A program made the position numbers and the translations under genes. Positions 23,891 to 32,906 of a DNA stretch of 36,600 bases are shown piece after piece. The stretch comes from Rhizobiales bacterium Ga0077556 (lineage in GTDB: Bacteria > Pseudomonadota > Alphaproteobacteria > Rhizobiales > Phreatobacteraceae): NCBI GenBank assembly GCA_001464235.1, contig LNFH01000321.1, positions 1 to 36,600 on the forward strand, given 5' to 3'. Under the pieces are notes generated by a model. It had not been told where the DNA came from. It searched no databases and was given only the letters and a program-made list of their open reading frames with translations. Position 1 is the stretch's first letter; every line of letters starts with the position of its first letter.

Positions 23891-26371
23891 ATGGCGATCG
23901 CCCGGATGGGCTACTGGGTGTCCGAGGTGAGCGATCCGACCACCTTCTGGGTATCGGCGGAGCTTGCCGCCCTGATGGACGTGCCAGCCGGTTTCGGCCT
24001 CGTCGCGAAGGTTCGCGATCGCTATCATGGGGACGGCGCCGCGCGGGTCGCCCAAGCCTTCCAGCGCTGCCTGTCGGACGGCACTCCCTATGCCGAGGAC
24101 GTGGCCTACCGCCTGCCCGACGGGCGTGACCTCTCCCTTCGCATCCACGGCGAGGCCGAGCGCGACGGATCAGGGGCCATCGTACGCGTCATCGGCATCG
24201 TCACCGACGAGACCCGCGAAACCCAGGCGCTGAAGCAGGTCGCCAGTTCGGAACAGACGCTGGCGGATTTTCTCGACACCGCGACGGACTGGTGCTGGCA
24301 GACCGATGCCGAGCACCGCTTCGAGCGGTTCGATGCAGGCAGCACGACACGGTCGATCGACGTCCGCCTCGTCCTCGGGAAGCGGCGCTGGGACCTCGAC
24401 GTGCCGGATTCGGCGCGGGATGAACTGGAGGCCCTGCGGAGGGAGATGGAGGCCCACAGGCCCTTCCGCAATCTCGACTACACCGTCAATACCCGGGCGG
24501 GACCCCGCCGCGTCCGTACCAGCGGCAAGCCGATGTTCGACGCGCAGGGGACCTTCCTCGGCTACCGGGGCACGACCGCCGACATCACCGAACTGCGCGA
24601 GACCGAGCGGCTGCTGCTGAAGCGGTCGGCCGCCCTCGCGGAGGCCCACCGTCTCGGCCGCATGGGGTCATGGTCCTATCTGCTGGGCGACGACACCCTG
24701 ACCTGGAGCGACGAACTCTTCTCGGTCACCGGATTCGACCCGGCGACCTTCGACAGTTCCAACGAGGCCGTGCTCGCGCTGTTCATGCCGGAGGACCAGC
24801 AGAGGCTGCTGGACGTGCAGCGGGCGGTGCTGAGGGAGGGGGGCATGCGCAGCTGCGACGTCCGCCTCTGCTGCCCCGACGGCCGCATCCGCGACTTCGC
24901 CGTGACCTGCAAGAGCGAGGAGGTCGGCGGCAAGGTGGTCGGCTTCGTCGGGACCGTGCAGGACGTCACCGAACGCAAGCAGGCGCAGCGGCAGCTCGAG
25001 GAGCTCGCCTATGCGGATTCCCTGACCGGCCTCGCCAACCGCGCCATGTTCAAGCAGTCGCTGACCAAAGCCATCGGCAGCGCCCTGCTCGAAGGCGGGT
25101 TCGCGACGCTCTACCTGGTCGATCTCGACCGGTTCAAGGAGGTCAACGACGCGTTTGGCCACGCCGCGGGCGACGAGCTTCTCTGTCGTGTCGCCGCCAT
25201 CCTGCGCCGGGAGTTCGGCGACGCCGCCCTGATCGCGCGGCTGGGGGGCGACGAGTTCGCCGTGCTGATCGAGCGCACCCACCAGCACGAGGATGTCCGG
25301 CACATCGCCGACGACCTGATCCAGGCGCTGTCCGGGCCGATCGACCTGTCGAGCGGCGAGGCCTTCGTCGGCGCCACGGTGGGCGTCGCCCTGCTGCCGG
25401 AGCACGCGACCTCGACGGACCAGGCCATGCGCCATGCCGACCTGGCGCTCTACATGGGCAAGGAAGCCGGCCGCGGTCGCTCCATGCTGTTCGAGGCGGC
25501 CTTCGCCGAAGCGGTGGAGCAGCGTCTGCTGCTGGCCCGCGACCTGCGCCACGCCATCGAGGAACAGGAACTGCACGCCGTCTACCAGCCGCAGGTGTGC
25601 ATCCGCTCGGGCAAGGTCGTCGGCTTCGAGGCGCTGCTGCGCTGGACCCACCGGGAGCGCGGCCCCATCTCGCCGGCCATGTTCATCCCCGTGGCGGAGA
25701 ACTCCGGCATCATCGTCGACCTCGGCCTGTGGATCCTGCGCGAGGCCTGCAGCCAGGCGAAGGCCTGGCTCGACCAGGGCCTGCCGCGGCGCGCCATGTC
25801 GGTCAACGTCTCGCCGGCCCAGTTCTGGGCCATGGACTTCGAGGCGGCCGTCGCGGACGTGCTGGCCGAGACCGGCCTGCCGCCGGAGCTGCTCTGCCTC
25901 GAACTGACGGAGAGCCTCTTCGTCGACCAGAGCGAGGACCGGGTCAGCCGGACGCTCGCGTCGCTGTCGCGGCTCGGGATCAAGCTCGCCCTCGACGATT
26001 TCGGGTCGGGCTATTCCTCGCTCGGCTACCTGACGCGGCTGCCGTTCCACCGGCTGAAGGTCGACCGCTCCTTCGTCGACGGCATCGCCGCCGACCCCGC
26101 CAAGCGCAAGCTGCTGGCCGGCATCATCGCCCTCTCGCGCGGCCTCGGCCTCGCCACGGTCGCGGAAGGCGCGGAGAAGCGGGCGGAAGTCGACGTGCTG
26201 CGCGAGCTCGGCTGCGATACCGTCCAGGGCTTCGTCTATTCCCGCCCGGTCGGACCCGACGCGGCGACGGCGGTCGCGGCCGCCATCGAGGCCGAGCCGA
26301 TCCCGGACAACCGCCCGGAATGCCGCGTGTCCGACGACGAGGCGGCGGCGATGATCGAAGCCCTCGGCTGA
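23891..26371 (+). CDS. PAS-PAS-PAS-GGDEF-EAL cyclic-di-GMP protein, copy 2 (GGDEF)
   Basis: An 826-residue paralog of the preceding gene, collinear over its whole length, with closest likeness in the GGDEF and EAL domains. Three PAS-like regions come first (about 1-110, 118-235, 245-362). The cyclase domain has LVDLDRFKEVND and an intact GGDEF (452-456), again without an RxxD inhibitory site. The EAL domain has EAL at 580-582, NVSPAQFW, LELTES, DDFGSGYSS, KVDRSFV and VAEGAE. It may therefore be bifunctional, unlike copy 1. The ATG at 23891 corresponds to Met31 of copy 1; it lacks a good ribosome binding site, and homology seems to begin slightly upstream, so the real start is uncertain. Its stop lies 10 bases from the convergent maeB stop. 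Confidence 0.9.
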   Translation: MAIARMGYWVSEVSDPTTFWVSAELAALMDVPAGFGLVAKVRDRYHGDGAARVAQAFQRCLSDGTPYAEDVAYRLPDGRDLSLRIHGEAERDGSGAIVRVIGIVTDETRETQALKQVASSEQTLADFLDTATDWCWQTDAEHRFERFDAGSTTRSIDVRLVLGKRRWDLDVPDSARDELEALRREMEAHRPFRNLDYTVNTRAGPRRVRTSGKPMFDAQGTFLGYRGTTADITELRETERLLLKRSAALAEAHRLGRMGSWSYLLGDDTLTWSDELFSVTGFDPATFDSSNEAVLALFMPEDQQRLLDVQRAVLREGGMRSCDVRLCCPDGRIRDFAVTCKSEEVGGKVVGFVGTVQDVTERKQAQRQLEELAYADSLTGLANRAMFKQSLTKAIGSALLEGGFATLYLVDLDRFKEVNDAFGHAAGDELLCRVAAILRREFGDAALIARLGGDEFAVLIERTHQHEDVRHIADDLIQALSGPIDLSSGEAFVGATVGVALLPEHATSTDQAMRHADLALYMGKEAGRGRSMLFEAAFAEAVEQRLLLARDLRHAIEEQELHAVYQPQVCIRSGKVVGFEALLRWTHRERGPISPAMFIPVAENSGIIVDLGLWILREACSQAKAWLDQGLPRRAMSVNVSPAQFWAMDFEAAVADVLAETGLPPELLCLELTESLFVDQSEDRVSRTLASLSRLGIKLALDDFGSGYSSLGYLTRLPFHRLKVDRSFVDGIAADPAKRKLLAGIIALSRGLGLATVAEGAEKRAEVDVLRELGCDTVQGFVYSRPVGPDAATAVAAAIEAEPIPDNRPECRVSDDEAAAMIEALG

Positions 26372-26381
26372 GCCCCGGCCC

Positions 26382-28682
26382 TCAGCCGCCGATGTTGTAG
26401 GCGGCGAGCGCGGCCATGTTGACGAGGTCGGAATCGCGCGCGCCCAGCGGCACGATCTGCACCGGCTTGTCGAGGCCGACCAGCAGCGGACCGATGACCG
26501 TGGCGCCGCCCAGCTCCTGCATCATCTTGGTGGAGATGGAGGCGGAGTGGAACGCCGGCATGACCAGGACGTTGGCCGGGCCGGTGAGGCGGCAGAACGG
26601 ATAGGCCTGCATCAGCTCCGGATTGAGGGCGACGTCGGCGGACATCTCGCCGTCGTACTCGAAGTCGACGCGGCGCTGGTCGAGGATCTTCACCGCCTCG
26701 ATGACCTTCTCGGACCGCTCGCCCTTGGGCTGGCCGAAGGTGGAGAAGGCGAGGAGGGCCACCCGCGGCTCGGTGCCGAGGCGGCGGGCCGCATGGGCAG
26801 CCTCGACGGCGATCTCGGCGAGATCGGCGGCGGAGGGCATCTCGGTGATGGCGGTGTCCGCCACGAGGACGGTCCGGCCGCGCGAGAGCACGATGGACAC
26901 GCCGATCAGCCGGTGGCCGGGCTTCACGTCGATGACGCGGCGAACCTCCTCGAGGGCGGAGGAATAGTTGCGGGTGACGCCGGTGACCATGCCGTCGGCA
27001 TCGCCGGCTTCCACCATGGCGGCGCCGAAGACGTTGCGGTCCTGGTTCACCATGCGCTGGCAGTCGCGGTAGAGGTAGCCCTCGCGCTGCAGGCGCTCGT
27101 AGAGCTGGCTGGCATAGTCGGCATTGCGGGTGGAGAGCCGCGCATTGGCGATCTCGATGCCGTCCTTGAGCTCGATGCCGGCGGCCTGGGCGGTGGCGCG
27201 CACGCGGTCCTCGCGGCCGACGAGGATCGCCGTGCCGAGGCCCTGGTTGACGAAGCTCTGGGCGGCGCGGATCACCTGCTCCTCCTCGCCCTCGGCGAAG
27301 ACGACGCGGCGCGGCGTGCGGCGGGCACGCTCGAAGATGCGGGCGAGGACGCCGGCGACGGGGTTGAGGCGCGCGGTGAGCTGCGCCTTGTAGCCGGCCA
27401 TGTCGACGATGGGGCGGCGGGCGACGCCGGTCTCCATGGCGGCCTGGGCGACGGCGGTGGGCACGGCGATCATCAGGCGCGGGTCGAAGGGCACGGGGAT
27501 GATGTATTCCGGCCCGTATTTCGGCCGTCCGCCGCCGTAGGCCGCGGCGACGTCGTCGGGCACGTCCTCGCGCGCGAGGGCGGCGAGCGCCTCCGCGGCG
27601 GCGATCTTCATCTCCATGTTGATCTGGGTGGCGCGCACGTCGAGGGCGCCACGGAACAGGAAGGGGAAGCCGAGGACGTTGTTCACCTGGTTCGGATAGT
27701 CCGAGCGGCCGGTGGCGACGATGGCGTCGGAGCGCACGGCGCGGACCTCCTCCGGCGTGATCTCCGGGTCCGGATTGGCCATGGCGAAGATGATCGGCTT
27801 CGGCGCCATCGACATGACCATCTCGGGGGTGAGGGCGCCCTTCACCGACAGGCCGAAGAAGACGTCGGCGCCTTTGACCGCCTCGGCGAGGGTGCGGGCG
27901 TCGGTCGTCACGGCATGGCCGGACTTCCACTGGTTCATGCCCTCGGTCCGGCCGCGCCAGATGGTGCCCTTGGTGTCGCAGAGCGTGACGTTGTCGGGCG
28001 TGAAGCCCATGGCCTTCAGCAGCTCGACGCAGGCGATGCCGGCGGCGCCCGCGCCGTTGACCACGAGCCGCGTCGTCTTGATGTCGCGGCCGGTGATGTC
28101 CATGGCGTTGATCAGGCCGGCGGCGGCGATGATCGCCGTGCCGTGCTGGTCGTCATGGAACACCGGGATGTCCATGAGCTCCTGCAGGCGCTGCTCGATG
28201 ATGAAGCACTCGGGAGCCTTGATGTCCTCGAGGTTGATGCCGCCGAAGGAGGGCCCGAGATAGCGGACCGCCTCGATGAACTTGTCGGCGTCCTCGGTGT
28301 CGATCTCGAGGTCGATGGAATCGACGTCGGCGAAGCGCTTGAACAGCACCGCCTTGCCTTCCATCACCGGCTTGGAGGCGAGCGCGCCGAGATTGCCGAG
28401 GCCGAGAATGGCGGTGCCGTTGGTGATCACCGCCACCATGTTGCCGCGGGTGGTGTAGTCGAAGGCGCGGGCCGGATCCTCGGCGATGGCGAGGACGGGC
28501 ACGGCGACGCCCGGCGAATAGGCGAGAGACAGGTCGCGCTGCGTCGCCATCGGCTTGGTCGGGACGATCTCCAGCTTGCCGGGCTTGCCGACCTGGTGGA
28601 AGGCCAGCGCCTCCTGGTCCGTGATGGTCGGACGGTTGCGTCGGCCGGTCGTGGCAGCGTTCCTCGGAAAGGACGGGGACCA
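26382..28682 (-). CDS. maeB: NADP-dependent malic enzyme with C-terminal phosphotransacetylase domain
   Basis: About 755-765 residues. It decarboxylates malate to pyruvate with reduction of NAD(P), linking the TCA cycle to gluconeogenesis and NADPH supply. The N-terminal malic domain shows [39 protein letters not shown] and [11 protein letters not shown]. The NAD-binding domain shows [16 protein letters not shown] and [15 protein letters not shown]. From about residue 430 on there is a PTA-like domain ([27 protein letters not shown]), which in rhizobial Tme/Dme is regulatory rather than catalytic. Odd: no ATG, GTG or TTG lies in frame between the neighbouring gene and the conserved ITDQEAL segment. 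The stretch to 28682 is open, and the ATG at 28683 is out of frame by one base. The stated 5' limit is therefore approximate. Confidence 0.92.
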   Translation of the reverse strand, partial: WSPSFPRNAATTGRRNRPTITDQEALAFHQVGKPGKLEIVPTKPMATQRDLSLAYSPGVAVPVLAIAEDPARAFDYTTRGNMVAVITNGTAILGLGNLGALASKPVMEGKAVLFKRFADVDSIDLEIDTEDADKFIEAVRYLGPSFGGINLEDIKAPECFIIEQRLQELMDIPVFHDDQHGTAIIAAAGLINAMDITGRDIKTTRLVVNGAGAAGIACVELLKAMGFTPDNVTLCDTKGTIWRGRTEGMNQWKSGHAVTTDARTLAEAVKGADVFFGLSVKGALTPEMVMSMAPKPIIFAMANPDPEITPEEVRAVRSDAIVATGRSDYPNQVNNVLGFPFLFRGALDVRATQINMEMKIAAAEALAALAREDVPDDVAAAYGGGRPKYGPEYIIPVPFDPRLMIAVPTAVAQAAMETGVARRPIVDMAGYKAQLTARLNPVAGVLARIFERARRTPRRVVFAEGEEEQVIRAAQSFVNQGLGTAILVGREDRVRATAQAAGIELKDGIEIANARLSTRNADYASQLYERLQREGYLYRDCQRMVNQDRNVFGAAMVEAGDADGMVTGVTRNYSSALEEVRRVIDVKPGHRLIGVSIVLSRGRTVLVADTAITEMPSAADLAEIAVEAAHAARRLGTEPRVALLAFSTFGQPKGERSEKVIEAVKILDQRRVDFEYDGEMSADVALNPELMQAYPFCRLTGPANVLVMPAFHSASISTKMMQELGGATVIGPLLVGLDKPVQIVPLGARDSDLVNMAALAAYNIGG

Positions 28683-28738
28683 TAGGGTTTGCCCACCCGG
28701 ACGGCAACGGGCCGTGAGGCGGAGAGGGCCTGCGTGCG

Positions 28739-29929
28739 TCAGGCGGCCCGGCCGGCCGCCCAGCCCGACGACCAGGCCCACTGGAAATTGTAGCCGCCGA
28801 GCCAGCCGGTGACGTCGACCGCCTCGCCGATGAAGAACAGGCCGGGGACGGATTTCGCCGCCATGGTCTGCTGGTCGAGCCCTGCGGTGTCGACGCCGCC
28901 GAGGGTGACCTCCGCCGTGCGCCACCCCTCCGTGCCGGCGGGCCGGATCCGCCAGGCGTTGACCGCCTGGTCGATGCGGGCGAGCACCTTGTCGGAACAG
29001 TCGGCGAGGTTGCCGGTGATCCCTTCGGCCTCGACGAGGGCCTGGGCGAGCCGCCGCGGCAGGATCTCGGCGAGGACCGTCTGCGCGGCCTGCCGTCCGT
29101 GGCGGGCGCGGGCGGCCTTGAGGGCCTCCAGCACGTTCACGCCGGGGGCGAGGGAAACGACGATGTCCTCGCCGTCGCGCCAGTAGCTGGAGATCTGCAG
29201 CACGGCCGGTCCGGACAGGCCGCGATGGGTGAAGAGCACGGCCTCGGCGAAACGGGTCTTGCCGTGGCCGACCACCGCTTCCTCCACCGCGATGCCGGAG
29301 AGCGGCGACAGACGCGCCAGCATGTCGGGTGAGAAGGTCAGCGGCACGAGGGCCGGGCGCGGCGGGACGACGGCAAGGCCGAAGCGCTCGGCAATGTCAT
29401 AGGCAAGGCCGGTGGCGCCCATCTTCGGGATGGACTTGCCGCCGGAGGCGACGACGAGGGAGGCGCAGCGGATGGTGCGGTCCGACAGCCGGACGTCGAA
29501 GCCGCCCTCGGTGCGGGTGATGTCGTCGACGGCCGTGGAGAGGCGGAGGACGGCGCCGGCGCGCTCCATCTCGTCCACCAGCATGGCGATGATCTGCTTC
29601 GCCGAGCCGTCGCAGAAGAGCTGTCCCAGCGTCTTCTCGTGCCAGGCGATGCGGTGGCGGTCGACCAGGGCGACGAAGTCGTGCTGGGTGTAGCGGGCGA
29701 GCGCCGAAATGGCGAAACGCGGGTTCTGCGACAGGAAGTTCTTCGGCGAGCAGCCGAGATTGGTGAAGTTGCAGCGCCCGCCGCCGGAGATGCGGATCTT
29801 CTCGCCCGGCGCATCGGCGTGATCGACCACGAGCACCGAGCGCCCGCGTTTGCCCGCCTCGACGGCGCACATCATGCCGGCGGCGCCGGCCCCGATGACG
29901 AGGACGTCGACGGACTGCGGACGGGTCAC
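28739..29929 (-). CDS. HI0933/BaiN-family FAD-dependent oxidoreductase
   Basis: A 396-residue flavoprotein of the HI0933 family. The dinucleotide-binding motif GAGAAG is at residues 13-18. The family signature ISGGGRCNFTN follows near 48, then GGKSIPKMGATG, and the C-terminal FAD segment FFIGEAVDVTGWLGGYNFQWAWSSGWAAG. Members are often annotated as NAD(P)/FAD-dependent oxidoreductases; biochemical roles are known for few (BaiN acts in bile-acid reduction). The substrate here is unknown. The start at 29929 overlaps the upstream hydroxylase gene by four bases (ATGA), so the two are translationally coupled. The gene ends about 55 bases before the maeB coding region. Confidence 0.92.
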   Translation of the reverse strand: MTRPQSVDVLVIGAGAAGMMCAVEAGKRGRSVLVVDHADAPGEKIRISGGGRCNFTNLGCSPKNFLSQNPRFAISALARYTQHDFVALVDRHRIAWHEKTLGQLFCDGSAKQIIAMLVDEMERAGAVLRLSTAVDDITRTEGGFDVRLSDRTIRCASLVVASGGKSIPKMGATGLAYDIAERFGLAVVPPRPALVPLTFSPDMLARLSPLSGIAVEEAVVGHGKTRFAEAVLFTHRGLSGPAVLQISSYWRDGEDIVVSLAPGVNVLEALKAARARHGRQAAQTVLAEILPRRLAQALVEAEGITGNLADCSDKVLARIDQAVNAWRIRPAGTEGWRTAEVTLGGVDTAGLDQQTMAAKSVPGLFFIGEAVDVTGWLGGYNFQWAWSSGWAAGRAA

Positions 29930-30645
29930 TCGGGGCGGGTCCGCCCGGCCGGCGGCGTCTCGTCGCGCTTCAGGTAGGGATAGCGGTCGGCGAAGTCGCC
30001 GGTGTAGCCGAGGTTGCGGGCGGTCGGCGAGCGGACGAGCGCCTTCTTGTCGACGATGCGGGTGCCGAGCAGGCGGTCGGCGATGGCGGTGGTGATGCCG
30101 AAATTGCGGTTCTCGTCGACATAGTGGTGCAGGGCGTGCTCCTGCCGGCGCGCGGTGAAGTAGCGCGAGCGCATCTCGCCATCCATGTGGCAGGCGAAAT
30201 GGACGATCTCGTAGAAGGCGAAGAGCGCGAAGGCGATGGCCACCACGGGCGCGATCGGCCTGAGGCCGACGAGCCAGGAGAGGCCCGCCACCACCGACAC
30301 GAGAAGCACGACGCTCGCCGGGTGGGCGAGGATCACCCGGGTGTCCTTGGGGTCCATGTGGTGGGCGTAGTGGACCCGGTTCCAGAACTGCGCGGTGGGC
30401 GAGGTCCGGGCGAGGTCGAGCCAGTGCAGGACATATTTGTGGGTGATGAACTCGACGACCGGCAGGAGGGCGACGCCGATCAGGGCCGAGGCCAGCGTCC
30501 AGAGGATGCCGGCAGTGGCGATCGCGTAGACGAAGAAGACGGCGGCGAGGGCGGAATAGAGCAGAACGGCGCCGCGGGCGTCGGGATGGCGCAGCACGGC
30601 GAGGGCGTCGGCGGCGAGCGCGCGGATTTCCTGGATCAGGGACAT
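29926..30645 (-). CDS. Fatty acid hydroxylase/sterol desaturase family membrane di-iron protein
   Basis: A 239-residue integral membrane protein with four or five hydrophobic segments. Histidine clusters that would hold a di-iron centre are visible: H69-x4-H74, H92-x2-H95-H96, H149-x3-H153 and H170-x2-H173-H174, the last followed by NFG. This is the pattern of the fatty acid hydroxylase superfamily (PF04116), which includes carotenoid hydroxylases and lipid A or ornithine-lipid hydroxylases. The substrate cannot be assigned. The ATG at 30645 is the first in frame. The coupled flavoprotein downstream might supply electrons, but that is only an inference from the overlap. It is divergent from the nitroreductase gene, with 159 bases between. 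Confidence 0.87.
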   Translation of the reverse strand: MSLIQEIRALAADALAVLRHPDARGAVLLYSALAAVFFVYAIATAGILWTLASALIGVALLPVVEFITHKYVLHWLDLARTSPTAQFWNRVHYAHHMDPKDTRVILAHPASVVLLVSVVAGLSWLVGLRPIAPVVAIAFALFAFYEIVHFACHMDGEMRSRYFTARRQEHALHHYVDENRNFGITTAIADRLLGTRIVDKKALVRSPTARNLGYTGDFADRYPYLKRDETPPAGRTRPE

Positions 30646-30804
30646 GCGGGTGCGTCTCGGCTGGAAGGGGATCTGCGGCGGCGTCCCCGTTGCCCTCCTC
30701 TAGCCCATCCTTCGTGGCGAGGGGAAGGCAAGGGCGCGTGATCGGCCGCCGGTCCCTCCCGCATGCCGAACGGCGGATGGCGCAAAGCGAGGTGAGCGGA
30801 GACG

Positions 30805-31527
30805 ATGGGCCATCCCGCAGACGAGCCGCCGAGACCGATGACCCATCCCCTGCCGACCGACGCCGAAGCCTTCGACCGCCTGATGAGCGCGCGCCATTCC
30901 TGCCGCGCCTTCCTGCCCGAGCCGATCCCGCGCGAGACGATCGAGGCGATCCTGACGACGGCGCAGAAGACCGCCTCCTGGAACAACACCCAGCCCTGGC
31001 AGGTGGTGATCGCCAGCGGTGCCGCAGTCGAGCGTTTCCGGGCGCTCATGCTCTCCCTCGCGTCCGGCGGGGCCGAGCCGACGAGCGACTTTCCCTTTCC
31101 CCGCGAATACCGCGGCGCGCTTCTGGATCGGCGGCGGGCCTGCGGCTTCCAGCTCTACGACGCGGTCGGCGTGCAGCGCGGCGACAAGGCGGCCTATGCC
31201 CGCCAGAGCCTGCGCAACTTCGCGCTGTTCGACGCGCCGCACGTGGCCATCGTCACCACCGACGAGGCGCTCGGCGCCTACGGGGCGCTCGACTGCGGTG
31301 CCTATGTCAGCAACTTCATGACGGCGGCCACCGCCCTGGGCGTCGCGACCATCGCGCAGGCGGCGCTCGCGGTCCATGCCGGGGCCATCCGCGCCCATTT
31401 CGGCATTGCCGAGGAGCAGCGCGTCGTCTGCGGCATCTCCTTCGGCCGCGCTGATACGGCGGCCCCCGTCAACTGCTATCGCACGGTGCGCGCCGGCCTC
31501 GGCGAGGTCGTGCGCTGGGAGGACTGA
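30805..31527 (+). CDS. Nitroreductase-family FMN oxidoreductase
   Basis: A 240-residue member of the nitroreductase fold, which uses FMN and NAD(P)H to reduce nitro groups, quinones or enones. The FMN-phosphate motif SARHSCRAFLPEPIPRETIE and the following TTAQKTASWNNTQPWQVVI are clear, as is the later GALDCGAYVSNFMTAATALGVATI stretch, and GISFGRAD near the C-terminus. The physiological substrate is unknown. The start could be the ATG at 30805 or the one at 30838; both have only weak Shine-Dalgarno-like sequence (GGAG is rather close at 30805). It is monocistronic and ends at a strong hairpin shared with the convergent binding-protein gene. Confidence 0.9.
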   Translation: MGHPADEPPRPMTHPLPTDAEAFDRLMSARHSCRAFLPEPIPRETIEAILTTAQKTASWNNTQPWQVVIASGAAVERFRALMLSLASGGAEPTSDFPFPREYRGALLDRRRACGFQLYDAVGVQRGDKAAYARQSLRNFALFDAPHVAIVTTDEALGAYGALDCGAYVSNFMTAATALGVATIAQAALAVHAGAIRAHFGIAEEQRVVCGISFGRADTAAPVNCYRTVRAGLGEVVRWED

Positions 31528-31551
31528 CCCCGCATGCGTCTCGCGCAACAT

Positions 31552-31576
31552 GGGCGCCGGAGGTGATCCGGCGCCC
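31552..31576. terminator. Bidirectional hairpin terminator between convergent genes
   Basis: GGGCGCCGGA-ggtga-TCCGGCGCCC is a perfect 10-bp stem with a five-base loop, 24 bases after the nitroreductase stop and 21 bases beyond the binding-protein stop on the other strand. The following TTCGCGTTTCTC is a poor U-tract in the plus direction. It is the strongest hairpin I found in the window. Confidence 0.75.
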
Positions 31577-31597
31577 TTCGCGTTTCTCAGGCGTCGC

Positions 31598-32842
31598 TCA
31601 CTGCGTGCGCAGCAGCGGGCACTGGCTCTGCGCCACCGGCGTGAAGGCCTGGTCGCCCGGCACGCGCTGGACGATCTTCAGGAGATCCTCCGGGTTCTGC
31701 ATCTCAGCCGGCGCCTTGGCCTCGGCGTAGAGGACCTCGCGCATCAGGCGGCCGTCGGCGCGGATGCGGGCGCCACGGGTGAAGACGTCCTCCACCGGCA
31801 TTTCGCGCATCTTGGCGAGCACCGGCCCGGTGTCGATCGTGCCCGCCGCAGCGACGGCGCGCAGGTAGTGGCGCACTGCGCTGTAGACGTTGGCCTGCGG
31901 GTCCGTCGGCAGGCGGCCGACGTCGCGCCTGAAGCGATCGGCGAAGGCGCGGGTCTCGGCGTTCTCGCCCCAGTAGTAGGAGAGGACGACCGGCATGCCC
32001 TGCGTCGCCTGCGCGCCGACCGCCTGGATGTCCACCGTGGTCATGGAGAAGGGCACGTAGCGCTGGCCGGCGGCGCGGATGCCGAACTCGTCGGCCTGCT
32101 TGACCGAGTTGATCATGTCGGAGCCGCCGCCGATGAAGCCGATATTCTTGGCCCCAGAGGCCTGGGCGCGCAGCAGGAAGGACGAGAAGTCGGCGGTGCC
32201 GAGCGGGAAGCGCACGGCGCCGAGGACCTTGCCGCCGGCGGCCTCGATCATCTTCGACGCGTCGGCCTCGATGCCGTGGCCTGCGGCGTAGTCGACGGTG
32301 AGGAAGTACCAGGTGTTGCCGCCGGTGGCGTGGGCGCCCTTCACGGTGAGGTTGGAGACGACGTAGCCGTCATTGGCCCACTGCATGCCGTGGGTGGAGC
32401 ACTGGGCGCCGCCGATGAGGCTGGACGAGGCCATGGAGACGACGAGCAGCCGGTCCTTGTCCTGCGCAACCTTCTGGATGGCGAGGGCGACGCCGGAGGA
32501 ATAGATGTCGAAGATCGCCCGCACGCCCTGGACGTCGTACCATTCGCGGGCGAGCGCCGAGCCGAGGTCCGGCTTGTGCTGGTGGTCGGCGGAGAGGACC
32601 TCGACCGGGCGGCCGAGCACGCTGCCGCCGAGTTCCTGCACCGCCATGCGGGCGGCGGCGACCGATCCCGGACCGGTGATGGCCGAGTAGGGGCCGCCCA
32701 TGTCGTTGAGCACGCCGATGCGGATGGGGCCGGCCTGCTGGGCGCCGGCAGGCGCCGCAAGCGGCAGGGACAGGATGGCAGCCGCCGCAAGGGCGAGCGC
32801 GGCGGGCCGAAGCCCCCGGACTGTGACCGACGGGAATCTCAT
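31598..32842 (-). CDS. ABC-transporter substrate-binding protein, branched-chain amino acid (LivK) type
   Basis: A 414-residue periplasmic binding protein. A Sec signal peptide (basic start, hydrophobic AALALAAAAILSLPLAA core, likely cleavage after AGA near residue 34) precedes a type I fold: IRIGVLNDMGGPYSAITGPGS, the FDIYSSGVALAIQKVAQ segment, NTWYFLTVDYAAGH, and AKNIGFIGGGSDM. This subclass often binds aromatic acids or other carboxylates rather than amino acids. AGGAGG lies at good spacing before the ATG. It is 64 bases downstream of an acyl-CoA ligase gene on the same strand, probably one operon. No permease or ATPase subunits are in the window, so they are encoded elsewhere or the protein partners with a distant transporter. 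Confidence 0.92.
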   Translation of the reverse strand: MRFPSVTVRGLRPAALALAAAAILSLPLAAPAGAQQAGPIRIGVLNDMGGPYSAITGPGSVAAARMAVQELGGSVLGRPVEVLSADHQHKPDLGSALAREWYDVQGVRAIFDIYSSGVALAIQKVAQDKDRLLVVSMASSSLIGGAQCSTHGMQWANDGYVVSNLTVKGAHATGGNTWYFLTVDYAAGHGIEADASKMIEAAGGKVLGAVRFPLGTADFSSFLLRAQASGAKNIGFIGGGSDMINSVKQADEFGIRAAGQRYVPFSMTTVDIQAVGAQATQGMPVVLSYYWGENAETRAFADRFRRDVGRLPTDPQANVYSAVRHYLRAVAAAGTIDTGPVLAKMREMPVEDVFTRGARIRADGRLMREVLYAEAKAPAEMQNPEDLLKIVQRVPGDQAFTPVAQSQCPLLRTQ

Positions 32843-32906
32843 GGGTGTCCTCCTTGCCGGTCGCGCCGGCTCTCGTTGATCGTTCAGGGCCGGCGGTGCC
32901 GGCGCG

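Noticed and set aside
28153-28707. Separate 184-residue ORF covering the maeB N-terminus in another frame
   Set aside because: The translation is low-complexity and unlike any family; the malic-enzyme frame carries all conserved motifs. Only its first codons matter, as a possible displaced start for maeB.
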